A DNA stretch of 64,000 bases from Tetmemena sp. SeJ-2015 (lineage: Eukaryota; Ciliophora; Spirotrichea; Sporadotrichida; Oxytrichidae). How positions within the stretch are numbered: position 1 is the stretch's first letter; the number at the start of each line of letters is the position of its first letter. Position numbers and translations under genes: made by a program. The DNA lies in the NCBI GenBank assembly GCA_027382625.1, contig JAJKFJ010020904.1, positions 186,001-250,000 of the forward strand, read 5' to 3'. Below the pieces are notes generated by a model, which saw only the letters and a program-made list of their open reading frames with translations, made no database searches and had not been told where the DNA came from. Of this stretch, positions 23,661 through 34,179 are shown one piece after another.

Positions 23661-26602
23661 TCAGTTTGCAACTGGAATATCATCATCTTCTCTGAAAGGA
23701 TCATAAGTGCCTGGGCCTGGTGTATCTTAGTTTAATCATCATAAATATCAATAAATTGTATTATATCACTAGGTTTATAGGGGTACTTCTTTTGGAATGT
23801 GAAACCTTTACTGTCTAGAGTTGATCCTAGCATATATCCTCCTGGTCCTGGGTTCTCACTTTGGGCCTCAGCGACAAAAGTGGTGCGCTTTGAACTTCCA
23901 ATTCTTTGGGAGTGCTATGCGGGTCTTACTATTTCTGAAGCTGCTTTATTCTCGTAAGATCCGGGTCCGGGATTTTAATTATACTTGTCTTCAACTCTTC
24001 CTTGAATAGTGAAGGCTTTTCCGTTTGCAAAAAATAATATACCCTTTTAATGTGCAAAAGTTGATCCCTAGTCATAGTTACCTGGTCCTGGTAGTTCATT
24101 TGGAGCTTCCTCCATGAAAGTGGTTCTTTTAGCTCCAGCTAGTCTTATTGAGGGCTAAGAGGCCTTAACTGCATCATTTTTAGTGTCGTAAGAGCCTGGT
24201 CCTGGATTCTCATTGTACTTTGGATCTTATTTAGCCCCAATCGTGAATCCCTTAGATCCAGAGAAAGCGGTTCCTTGATCGTAATTTCCAGGGCCTGGTA
24301 AATCATTAGGAGCCTCTTCCATAAATGTGGTTCTCTTTGCTCCAGCTAGTCTTATTGATGCCTATCCAGCCTTTGTAATATCATTCCTGGCATCATAAGC
24401 TCCCGGGCCTGGATTTTCATTATATTTTGGATCTTGCTTTGCACCAATTGTGAATCCTTTAGAACCTGAAAACCCAGTTCCTTGATCATAGTTTCCGGGA
24501 CCTGGAAGATCATTTGGTGCCTCCTCCATGAAAGTTGTTCTCTTTGCACTTGCCAGTCTTATTGAGGGCTGTGATGCTTTAGTAAACTCATTTCTAGCAG
24601 AATATGAACCAGGACCTGGGTTCTCATTATACTTGGGCTCTTATTTTGCTCCTATTGTGAATCCTTTCTCACCCTTGAAAGCACTACCTTAATCATAGTT
24701 ACCTGGTCCTGGAAGTTCATTAGGTGCATCTTCCATAAAGGTTTTTCTCTTGGTTTAAGGCATTCTAATGGAACTCAAAATGCATCATAAAATAGAAGCA
24801 AGAAGAGTTTAAGAACCTGCTCCCGCTTTAGTAAGCTCATTCTTGGCATCGTAAGCACCAGGACCAGGGTTCTCATTAAACTTTTGCTGTTACTTTGCTC
24901 CAAGAGTGAATCCTTTCTCACCTTTGAAAGTTGATCCCTGGTCATAGTTTCCAGGTCCTGGGAGTTCATTTGGTGCCTCCTCCATAAAGGTCTTTCTCTT
25001 AGTTTGAGGTATTCTCATAGAACCAGTTCCAGCCTTTGTTACTTCATTTCTAGCATCATAGGCACCTGGACCTGGATTTTCGTTATATTTAGCCTTAGTC
25101 TTGGCACCAAGTGAATACCCTTTATCTGCTTTGAGAGTAGATGGAAATTATAAAATGTCTTAACTGAATGGAGGATTGTAGTTTCCGGGGCCAGGCTTCT
25201 CTAGATCTTCCTTTTTCACTACATCTTGTCTCTTGGAATTGTTGAATCTGATTGATTGAGCTGAAGTTGGCTTGACTGCAGCATCCCTCGAGTCATAAGC
25301 TCCTGGGCCTGGAACATCTAGCCTCTTGGGGCCATCAAACTTTATGCCTATCTTAGCAGTAGGGACACCTCTTCCAAAATCTTAGGTCTAGCTATAGTTT
25401 CCTGGTCCTGGGGCTTCAAGAGCAGACTTAAATTTAAATTAAGTTTTAACTTGCTAACTAGATGATTAGGTCTCTTCTAAGAGCCGAAATTGATAGTTGG
25501 AGATTTGGCTTTCAGGACTGAAGAAGCTGGGTTATAATTTCCTGGTCTTAAATAAAACATAAATAGCCAACGAATAGTAGTATATTGGTCCAGGTGATTA
25601 GAGTTACTCCTTATTTAGAGTAGACATAGCTCTAGTTACTGGCACATTCAGATTTGAGACTGATTGGTTTTGCCTTTTTGAAGCAGATACAAACGCACCT
25701 TTATCATTGTAAGCACCTGGGCCAGGTCCATAAGAGGAATCAATATAATCTTATTGAAAAAATCTTAAATTGGAATTCATTAAATATTAGAAGCTATGGC
25801 TTTGATTGTATCTCTTTGTTGACCACCGAATTTTCCTACTCGCGCAGTTTAAGGTCGTTCCTTCACATCGTAAGATCCAGGGCCTGGTACATCCTTCACA
25901 AATATAAAAGCCATTTTACGATTGAATAAATGTCTTATGCTTGCTTCCAAATCTAAAGCATATTGAGTTGATAAGATAATTATGCATACGTGTATTGAGG
26001 AGTCCTTTCCTTAACAGGAACTGAGTCTTGATTGTATGCGCCTGGATTAATTAATTGAGATGAAAATAATGTTTAAACATTAAAATGGACCAGGTTTTGT
26101 GGTGTCTTCATCCTTGAACATCTTATCGTGCTTTGTTTTTCCTCTGATTGAAAAAGTTGCGGGAGCAGGAACAGTCTTAATTAAAATTATTTTTGTTAAT
26201 GGGAAAATTAATTTGATATTCTTTTTGGCATCGTAAGTTCCAGGTCCTGGAATATCACCCTTTGTCTGTGGTCTGCTTGAAGATGGAAAACTAAATGAAT
26301 GTTAGTTTAGTAGATATCCTTTAGAATTATGAAATTTGTATTAGAAGTGTGATCTTGTAAATCCAAGCGCAATGATTGAGAGTTTTTATTTTTTTACTTT
26401 AAATTGCTACTTACATCCATTCTGGATTCTTGAACTTGTACTTGTTTGGATCTGCAGGTTGATAGCCGCCTGGGCCGGGGCTTGCTAATCTTCCCTCTGT
26501 TTCAAGCTTTTCCTTATTCTTGGCTGTATCAATACTTAAGATACATTAAAATTTACATATAGATTCCTTTGGGAATGAGCGTCCAATATTTTTCTTCACC
26601 AT
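23661..26602 (-). CDS. STPGR/SHIPPO-repeat protein (axonemal ODF3-like)
   Basis: Starts MVKKNIGRSFPKES at 26602 and ends PGPGTYDPFREDDDIPVAN before TGA at 23661-23663. It carries many repeats of the sperm-tail PG-rich (SHIPPO) motif PGPGAYD or PGPGNYD, at about 90-130 bp spacing in the DNA, with a two-step alternation (NENPGPGAYDAKNE then ELPGPGNYDQGSTFKGEKGF). Repeats are most regular between 23680 and 25130, suggesting recent internal duplication. Family members sit inside or on ciliary and flagellar doublet microtubules. Several inserts split repeat units (near 24775-24830, 25550-25600, 25740-25850, 26050-26090, 26200-26220, 26290-26410). Head-to-tail with the HDAC gene upstream, 159 bp away. 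Confidence 0.85.
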
Positions 26603-26761
26603 TTAATTAAATTTTATATCTAGCACTGCCCCATCATCTGAATGTAGTTACTTTATACAAATACCTGGGCTTAGGAAGAAGAAGAAAATATCTAATTAAA
26701 ACTTTTGCGAAAGCACCTAACCTCTACATTATGCTAATAACTTGAGAGTGATTACAATTGG

Positions 26762-28386
26762 TCACTCACTTGCCATAGGGTCGTTGTCCGGTGTTACATC
26801 TTTTTCCCTATCTTCCTTTGCTTAACGATTTTCACTATGGTCATAAGCCATATGAGGAGGTGGGTGCCCACCCTAGTTTCGGTAATTGGAGTGATCAACA
26901 TTTACTGCTCTTACGTTCTTTAGATTCTCTAAAATCTGTTGGGTACATTTCTCCAAGTGGTCTCGTGTATTATTGTTCTCCATGTTGCTCACAGGTATTA
27001 ATGGGAAATTGAATTGATTATAAAATCAGAGATTAAAAGATAAGGTACATGAAGCTTGTTCTCAGGGAAGAAATAGGGCGAGTATATATGCTTAGGGATA
27101 TCATTTTCTATCTATATATATTCAAAAATAAATGTCAAAATCAAATAAGTATTTGACTATCTCCTTGCCAAGTGCAATTGAAGTCTCGAAAGTCCAACAC
27201 CTTGCAGCGCTTCTCAAGGAGTAGCCACCTCCGCCACATAGTATAAATGATATTACAATATCATAATCTAGTAGCATTGGAACTCCAAATGTTCTCATGA
27301 AAGCCACTGCTTCTCCATGGCCCTTAATCGATAGATTAAACAACCCCAATCTATCGCCTGAGAGTGAATCTGTACCACATTAATGGACGATTGCGTTAGG
27401 CTTGAAGCGAGCCATTATCTCTCGCATCACTGGCTTGAAAGCCTGCTCAAATGTGAAGTCATCATTTCCATCATTCAAAGGATAGTTAACTGAGTATCCT
27501 AATAGATATAGTAGAATTAAGATTTATAAATTGAAGTAAGTTTAGTATTTGCCCGCACCAGCCCCAATATCGTCTATTGATCCTGTACCTGGGAAATAGT
27601 CTCCAAATTTATGGAAGGAAACACAAAGCACTCTATCAGTCGTGAAGAAGGCTTCTTCCACTCCATCTCCATGATGGCAGTCAATATCGATGTACAGAAT
27701 TCTTCCTTATTAATAGAGATAGTGAAATTAAAGATTCTTTCATGAGTCTTGAGGAGTTCCAAGATTGCCATTACGCAGTCATTGACATAGCAGAAGCCTG
27801 AGGCTTCCATTTTCTTAGCATGATGGAGCCCTCCAGCCCAGTTAATAGAGATATCTGAGAGGCCTTAGTTCAACCACATGGCTGCTCTCAAACTTCCTGC
27901 TGTGTATATTTAAAGAATATCAAAGCATTAAGATATTTAGCAATAGTCATACATGCCATCAAATATAGGGCAGTCCTCTCCAAAGTTAACTAAATTGAAG
28001 ATTTAATACCTTGTCACTTAGAATCGCGGGATTCATAATTGATTTGTAATGATTGATTAATAAAAGCTTCAAGAAAACTTACATCTATTGATCTAGTCAG
28101 CATATAAGTCTTTATTCTCGAGTGTAAGGTTCTTGAGGACGTCTACGTAATCGTCAGAGTGATAGATTGTAAAATCAACGCTAGCTGTGAAGTCTGGATC
28201 AACTTGCATTGGCTTCATGAGCTTCTTTAGGTCATAAGTCTCGATGAGTTCATCAGTCATTTTTACTTTAAAGGGCTTCATGGGGTGGCCTTAGTTAAAC
28301 ATGTAGGAACCTACATCATCGTCGTAGAAGTAGGAAACCACTCGCTTGTTCAAACCGCCTAACTGATCGCACAAAGGATTAAGCAT
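26762..28386 (-). CDS. Class I (RPD3-type) histone deacetylase
   Basis: Six IESs and one GT-AG intron (27990-28082) interrupt it; subtracting them leaves 1290 bases, 429 codons plus TGA. The protein follows class I HDACs from end to end: [55 protein letters not shown] (the catalytic His pair), [28 protein letters not shown] (zinc Asp and His), [27 protein letters not shown] (second zinc Asp), [12 protein letters not shown] (catalytic Tyr), and the ending region [20 protein letters not shown]. It should remove acetyl groups from histone lysines in the nucleus. A charged 40-residue tail ends NDPMASE. The start is the first [14 protein letters not shown]. Confidence 0.97.
26993..27047. other. 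IES, pointer AGGTA
   Basis: AGGTA at 26993-26997 and 27043-27047, 50 bp removed; restores [13 protein letters not shown] in the HDAC. Confidence 0.9.
27108..27162. other. IES, pointer CTATCT
   Basis: CTATCT at 27108-27113 and 27157-27162, 49 bp removed; joins ALGKEI to [13 protein letters not shown]. Confidence 0.9.
27239..27273. other. IES, pointer TAGTA
   Basis: TAGTA at 27239-27243 and 27269-27273, 30 bp removed; restores [15 protein letters not shown] around the catalytic Tyr. Confidence 0.95.
27493..27548. other. IES, pointer AGTAT
   Basis: AGTAT at 27493-27497 and 27544-27548, 51 bp removed; restores [15 protein letters not shown]. Confidence 0.9.
27699..27739. other. IES, pointer ATTCTT
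   Basis: ATTCTT at 27699-27704 and 27734-27739, 35 bp removed; restores [17 protein letters not shown], the zinc-binding core. Confidence 0.95.
27906..27939. other. IES, 7-base pointer ATATTTA
   Basis: ATATTTA at 27906-27912 and 27933-27939, 27 bp removed; joins DGMYDYCQI to [11 protein letters not shown]. Confidence 0.9.
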
Positions 28387-28790
28387 TATGATTTTTGAGA
28401 GTAGACTTGAATTTGGATGGGTTGGGTTTGTAGTATAATATCCTACAAATCCAATACAAATAGTATAAGTATATAAATCATAGACCTTTAGAGATGTGAG
28501 ATTTAACTGTCAAAATGTTTTATACTTTTGTTGCAAGTTATTATAAATTTAATAAGTCATTAATATGGATTATTAAGAGATCGTTTAAATATAAGCTTTA
28601 AAAATATTGGATAATTTACAGATACACTAATTTAAGTATCTATATATTTTAGATGAAGACTTTTTACTTCTAATTTAGGTCGCAAATATGATATTTTATT
28701 GGAAGATAGTAACCGATTTTAAAGTATTTCTTGCGATAATAAATAATTATAATTAAATTCAACATGGAACTTATCATATTTCCCAAATGA
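28387..28790. other. AT-rich intergenic stretch
   Basis: About 400 bp between the divergent HDAC and small 28.8-kb genes. Strongly AT-rich, no coding pattern or RNA gene seen. It should hold the 5' flanks of both genes. Confidence 0.6.
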
Positions 28791-29172
28791 ATGAGAAGCT
28801 TGATAATATTTGACTATTTGAAATATTATCCTTTTAGCCCCGATTTTGCACTACTAGCCATAAAGCCAGCTTATAATGTAAGTAGCAATGGTTTTTATTT
28901 TTTAGAGACATTTAGAGTTTGACTCTAATATAAGTTTTTGAGATGCTGGTGGAGGAGAATTTTGCATATAATTTCAGGAATTAATAAATAAGTATTATTT
29001 AGATTTAGTTCTAGATAAATCTTCTTATTCTACATTTAAATTAGTAAAGCTACATTTAAATGGTTTGAGCAAAATTTTGCCACAAGGAGCGCTTACAGTA
29101 CCAAATTTTATCGTAGAAGACAAGAGGTTCATCCTACTTTGTCCAAATTTTAAAGAGAAAAATAACTTATGA
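28791..29172 (+). CDS. Small protein of unknown function (about 104 aa)
   Basis: Starts MRSLIIFDYLKYYPFSPDF, then LLAIKPAYN; a 28-bp GT-AG intron follows (28878-28905). The frame then meets a TGA. Removing a 19-bp insert between TTTGA repeats (28918-28922, 28937-28941) gives RHLEFEMLVEENFAYNFR, and removing 20 bp between a 12-base repeat (29030-29041, 29050-29061) returns to the frame GLSKILPQGALTVPNFIVED, ending at TGA 29170-29172. The two deletions together keep the frame (39 bp). The alternative, keeping the second insert, also reads well (ELINKYYLDLVLDKSSYSTF), so the centre of the protein is uncertain. No family recognised. Confidence 0.55.
28918..28941. other. Probable IES, pointer TTTGA
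   Basis: TTTGA at 28918-28922 and 28937-28941; removes 19 bp with an in-frame TGA. Confidence 0.5.
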
Positions 29173-29221
29173 GTTTTAAAATAAGTTCTGGGCGAATAAT
29201 ATTTGTACCATATGTTGATAG

Positions 29222-29237
29222 GTTGACAAGTGTCAAC
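29222..29237. promoter_or_regulatory. Short palindrome upstream of the secreted CS-like gene
   Basis: GTTGACA-AG-TGTCAAC is a perfect 7-base inverted repeat with a 2-base spacer, 60 bp before the next ATG. It could be a protein binding site; no known site is recognised and chance is possible. Confidence 0.25.
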
Positions 29238-29296
29238 TGAAAATAGTGATTGTTTTAGTGAGAAATAATTGATTTTGAATTGATATTCGCAATAAA

Positions 29297-30168
29297 ATGT
29301 CTAAACTGCGCAGATACGTGTTGACAGCAGCCGCCTTGTTATTCTCACTAACTTCAGCCGCCTTCTACGATTGCCAAGCATACTTAGCCCCACTTAAGAG
29401 CGATAAAGAAGCACTAGAACTTGTCTAGAAAGCTCACTAGGAGAACTATAAATATTAAAATTGTACATACATATATATAGAAGTTCAAATTCCCCTCTCA
29501 GTGCTTGGAGACTCTACTTAAGAAGAATTTCTTCGAGGCAAGTGAGTACCTGATCGATCACTACTATCCCTCCACTTCAATTGACACTGAGATCATTGTC
29601 AAAAATGTGGCTGCTGAACTCCGCAGAAATCAAGACTACTTGATCTTCTAGGTGAAACGCAGAGAGCTTCAAGATAACTTCCCCCTCGTAAAGCCAGTAG
29701 TATATTGGGCTCAGAGCACTGAAGACTTGCTGCTAATGGTAAAGCTTCATGAGCAGATGGACACTCCTGAGTGCAAGTTAAGCTTTGAAAGGAAAGTTGA
29801 GATTCAGGACGATAGCGTGAGAATACATGCCTATTGCTATGAGGGAGAGGACAAGATAAGGCGCTTTTATTTAAATCATAGAATTAAAATAGTGTTTGAA
29901 TATCTTTGACACAGGTCTTCTAGCATTAAAGAAACCTATAATCGCAGATAAGAGCAGCTATGAATGGAGAGGAGATGGCAAGGTGCTTATTAACTTGCGT
30001 AAAGTAAACGCCCCTAATTTCTACAAGTACTTGCTCGCAGATCCACTCAAGGAGGTCAAAGAAATGCAGGTATGGTGGGAGATGAGAGATAAGCATATTG
30101 AGTAGCTAGAAGAATACATGATGGAGGAAAATATTAAGGAGCGCGCTGCTAAAGATGGAGATCTATGA
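29297..30168 (+). CDS. Secreted or ER protein with a probable CS (p23-like) domain
   Basis: Removing two IESs (37 and 25 bp) leaves 810 bases, 269 aa plus TGA 30166-30168. The N-terminus is a signal peptide (RYVLTAAALLFSLTSAAFY), so the protein enters the secretory pathway. A helical segment follows (YLAPLKSDKEALELVQKAH, CLETLLKKNFFEASEYL). The central region PLVKPVVYWAQSTEDLLLMV, then RIHAYCYEGEDKIRRFYLN and SYEWRGDGKVLINLRKVN, resembles the beta-sandwich of CS/p23 domains, which usually assist HSP90; this assignment is by pattern and moderate. The C-terminus is an acidic helix (QLEEYMMEENIKERAAKDG). No KDEL-type signal is seen. Confidence 0.7.
29442..29482. other. IES, pointer AGAA
   Basis: AGAA at 29442-29445 and 29479-29482, 37 bp removed; joins LVQKAHQE to KFKFPSQCLETLL. 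Confidence 0.8.
29874..29901. other. IES, pointer AAT
   Basis: AAT at 29874-29876 and 29899-29901, 25 bp removed; joins KIRRFYLN to IFDTGLLALKKPI and removes an in-frame TGA. Confidence 0.75.
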
Positions 30169-30204
30169 GCAGAATGAGACTAGAGATGCATTAAAATAAT
30201 CTTG

Positions 30205-31060
30205 GGGGGAAATACTTCAAACTTTTTATGGTAAATAAAGCAGAAAAAGTCAATTATAAAAATTTGGGCTGCCAAAAATTAAGAGTTTTTGGCCTTCGAA
30301 ATTTCCTTGAGGGTAAAATTTTATGATTTCAATTTTTTTCCAAAAATTCTCGCAAAATAGGGTTTCAAGTCAAATTTACATTAAAATTATAGTTTTAAAA
30401 TAATATAGGGTAAATTTAGGCAGATACTTGATCAGTACCAGCAAAATCTAAAATATTAGCCACAAATAGAGGCTAAATATAAGTTAAATCACCCATCAGT
30501 ATTTATAAATATTGCTGTTATTTGACGTCCTTCCAACATAGAGAAATCTTTCCTCGAATTTATTTTCTTAAGAAGAATATGGAAGTTAAGTTCAAAGTCA
30601 AGATAATTTCATCTATGAGTATTTGGTTTCTACTCTGACTTTAAAAAAGAGAAGGTCTCGCTAATTCTTTTTTATAAAAGATGCAAGCTTTTTTTAAATT
30701 TTGATAATATCATTTAAACTTTGAAATTAAATTGCAGAACTACTCCACCTTTTTTTGATAATCATTTCTTGGGCTCACTATTTTGAAGAAGAATATATAG
30801 GAGTTCAAATGTGATTCAGTCATTAAAAGGAGATGGGGTCCCAAAACACATGAAAGTATTCTTCAAAATAAGACTTGATAACAAAAAATAGAACATTTTT
30901 GAAAAAAATTGAAATCATAAAATTTGACCCTCAAGGAAATTTCGAAGGCCAAAAACTCTTAATTTTTTTGGCATTTTTGGCAGACTTCGGCCCTTATGGA
31001 CGATTTTTGGGCTATTTTGACCATAAAAAGGGGGGAGGTGCACTTCCGTCCCCCCCCCCT
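30205..31060. mobile_element. Germline element with long terminal inverted repeats (MITE-like)
   Basis: A near-perfect inverted repeat of about 68 bp links 30278-30347 with 30896-30964 (cores TTTTTGGCCTTCGAAATTTC and its complement). The match continues outward less exactly: CTTTTTATGGT at 30222-30232 pairs with 31021-31031, and both outer ends carry a G/C run (GGGGGG near 30205; ten C at about 31050). The inside (about 550 bp) is AT-rich with no transposase reading frame recognised. It lies between the 3' ends of two convergent genes. The ends do not look like the C4A4 telomeric ends of TBE elements. Exact borders and target-site duplication are unresolved. Confidence 0.7.
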
Positions 31061-31094
31061 AATCTTGAAAAAATATTCAAACTTAAAGTTTAGT

Positions 31095-31632
31095 TAATTA
31101 TAAAGCAGTATATTGAAGAGTAATTGCTATCGAGAAATTGCTAGAACAATCAAAGGGAGATATTATACACTTTAGAATGAAGTAAAAAATGAATTATGCT
31201 TGAAGGAATTTGATTAAGTAACCTAGCGTTAATTTTATAGACAATTAATTTTACATACGTTTCTTATTTCATTATCATAAAAGAAGCTTTGGCCTTTAAG
31301 AGTTAAGTTGTTAAATGCATTCATTGATTCCCTGCTAATCCTGAGATCAGAATATTAAAAGTGGTTCTATATTTTTGAATGCAGTTCTAGAGACATTCAA
31401 GCTCTGGTTTATCGAAAATAAGTTTCTAATCCTCAGTTCTTTTCTCTCTTGCCACGCAGTCATTGATGCAAATAGGATTGGTAACTTTAAAAAAAACTTT
31501 AAATATATATACGAAAACTGCGCTAAGCTCCATCTCTTTTGTCATTTTAAATACTTAAAAGCGGCCTTTATCTAGCTCGTCTGAATTGATAAGGTCCTCT
31601 GCTTTGTTTTGTGATGAATTCGATGATTACAT
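31095..31632 (-). CDS. Small orphan gene next to the inverted-repeat element
   Basis: Start ATG 31632 gives MQSSNSSQNKAEDLINSDEL then DKGRFQVFKMTKEMELSA. After an AT-rich insert (about 31490-31535) coding resumes (WQERKELRIRNLFSINQSL), and again near 31300 (SMNAFNNLTLKGQSFFYDNE). No family recognised. No TGA is met before the right arm of the inverted-repeat element, so the true 3' end is unclear; the element may have inserted into or next to the end of this gene. Confidence 0.45.
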
Positions 31633-31806
31633 TTACGGTCTGAAATTTATATATTTTGATTGTTTTTAAATTTTTATTACAAGTTTAAGAAAATGAATAA
31701 AATGAACTTATTAGAATGAGCTTAATAAGAGAAAATAGAAGTAAAAAAATCCAGAATTTATCATATAATTGTTGTATATTTATATAATTCCCTACTCTTT
31801 ATAACT

Positions 31807-34179
31807 ATGAAGACTTATTTTAACACACTCCTACTACTTAGTATAACTTAAACTAGCTTTGCAAAAGGAAATAGAGATTCAGTCTAAAATTGCAAAGAAC
31901 AGTGTCTTAAACTTTCTCTAAACATTTCTATTAAATTATCTTATGGAAGATTTTAGCTTTTCAAGAACAAACTAAGTTCTTGTTACTTGCGTAAACTCTT
32001 GCATGGGATTAGAAAACGGCACTTTTTTGGAATCAATTGGATACTCTTCCCTAGAGGATGAACATAGTATGTTTTACAGCTCGAAGAGTGGATATTCTGA
32101 CATATCAAAACACTCTCTACTCCACAAATCCTAGTAAATGAGCATTTTCCGAGATACTTAACATCTTTGTGATGATGGATGCTTTGAAGAGTGCTTCGAA
32201 CTTAATGAAATTGCAACTGTGAACGACTAAACTTTAATTTTAAATTATAGACAAGCTATAAAAGATTGAAGCAGAACAAAATTGTGCAAGAGGATGCTGC
32301 TAACTATCCTTATTCGGTAGGAGGTACAGCACTTGGAGAAATGTTTTCAACATTCATCAAGTTAAGTCCTGCAAAGATAGAATAATTTCAAAGACACAGC
32401 TAAATACTTTGCAATTGAAGTTATATTTTTTCACTTATGCTGGAGTTGTAGATAAGTGCATCGCTTAAACTAATTAAGAATCAAGCCTAAAGAGTTTCAT
32501 TGAAATAGTAGATTCATGCAACTAACTTTGTGAATCATAAAATGATGCTTGCAGAGTATCTTGTCAGGCTAGTTAGATCAATGCTTTAGTTTCCCTAAGC
32601 TAGAATATCTCGACAGAAGCTAATTAAACTTCAATAGAGAATAATACAAGTGTGAATTATTATTTGATCATTAAACTTTAAAAAAATTTATGACAAAATT
32701 CTACTTCTTCACCTTCATCATAATCATGCGTGGGAGTTATAAACTAGACAGAGATTACAGGAGAGCAGATGCAGAACTATTATAGATGAATATTTATTCC
32801 ATTTAAAGTTAAAGACTATACATTTTTAGATGCATCTAAGTTTGTAGCTTTGAAGATCACACCTGCTTGGAGTCTTGTGCAGGAAAAAGTTTCAACTAGT
32901 CCCTCACCGCCCTTAAGTAGCCTCAATTAGACTCAAACTCATAAAACTACATTCATAGTATGCATTCCCAAAAATCCTAGGACTAATAATTCTCTTAAAG
33001 CCAAGATCTGATTGAGAAAATCTAAAGTTAGAACAATAGTTTCAAGAGGAAACTGCAAATGCTAAAATCCTTATCCACCAATCCTGCCTAAGATTAGCTA
33101 ATCAATTTAGAATAAGGAGGATCCACCATAAGCTAACTTATCAATGATAATGAGGAGTTAGAGAATTAGTACTAATCATGCCTGGAGTATTGTTTCAAAA
33201 CATTTTAAGAACTAGATCTCACAATTGTTCAAGGAGAGTGCGTGAGCCAATTATGCTCTGCACAGAGGGATAGATATTAAAGCTAAAATAAGCAGTTGTA
33301 AGCTCAGATTAAAAAGATAAATCTTCCCAAAGATAACCTACTAACTTTATTCTAATCCAATTAACCTGAATCGATTCATGATCACTATGAAGCAAATATA
33401 TAAAAAAAAATATATCTTTTTTAAGAAGGAAATTTTTCTGACAAGATAGAGATAAGCCAGAAAGAAAATGAAATGAAGAGCGAGATGTCAGAATAATTGG
33501 TACTAAAGAAGAGGACATGTAAAGAAGAGTGTGGGGATTTCTTCATGGCATATTTTTCTGATCAGATCTTATCCCCTTAAAGTGAAATAACTGACAATAA
33601 GTTACTAAGTAGCAAATTCTAAGCTGAATTTGTGAGACGTAGTATATATTCTGCTCCTGATTATATCTCTTTAAGAGCATATATTACCTTAATTTTTCAA
33701 TGAAGCATGCATTGACTTTAGGTGCTCGAGAGATACAAAGGGATAATAAAATGAGAAAGAATACTTGAATAAATTGCAAGCATTTGATGAAGTTAACAAG
33801 TTGGCAACCACTTTATATTAAGTGGATTAAGCCAGTGCATAAATAATAAATCCTAATAAAGAAAAGCACTACCATACCCGCACAACAGCTCGTTGGATTA
33901 TGCAGATTCTTCTCTCCATTGCTCTAGTAGGAGGCTTGATTTTAACTTTGAAAGAAACAAAAAGGAGAAGGGAAGCAAAAAACTAAATGTTCTATGGAAT
34001 TAATGAGAAGTAGTTAGAGCAATCCATAAATCAAATATATTGAGTAGACTCATCATAATTTATGCAGCAGAGGATGCGTTTAATATAAGTAAGCTGAGTT
34101 TGATATTCACAGTAAGAGAGCACAGGATTGGAATAAAGGTACCGAATATATAAATTCTATAAGCTTTAAACCTCATTGA
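31807..34179 (+). CDS. Type I membrane protein with repeated CxxxC motifs
   Basis: Start ATG 31807 gives a signal peptide (MKTYFNTLLLLSITQTSFA). The long outer part is Cys-rich with recurring CxxxC pairs: CKEQC (near 31895), CFEEC (32190), CNQLC and CRVSC (32520-32560), CLEYC (33180), CKEEC (33520). One membrane segment, IMQILLSIALVGGLILTL (33900), is followed by a basic stop-transfer stretch KETKRRREAKN and a short cytoplasmic tail. A TGA at 34041-34043 may be the stop; the same frame continues with good coding (VDSSQFMQQRMR, then EFDIHSKRAQDWNKG) to TGA 34177-34179 if a short IES lies there. Several IESs interrupt the outer part. Probably a cell-surface protein; no named family recognised. 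Confidence 0.65.

Noticed and set aside
30205..31060. TBE-type transposon
   Set aside because: No C4A4 telomeric repeats at the ends and no transposase, kinase or zinc-finger frames inside.
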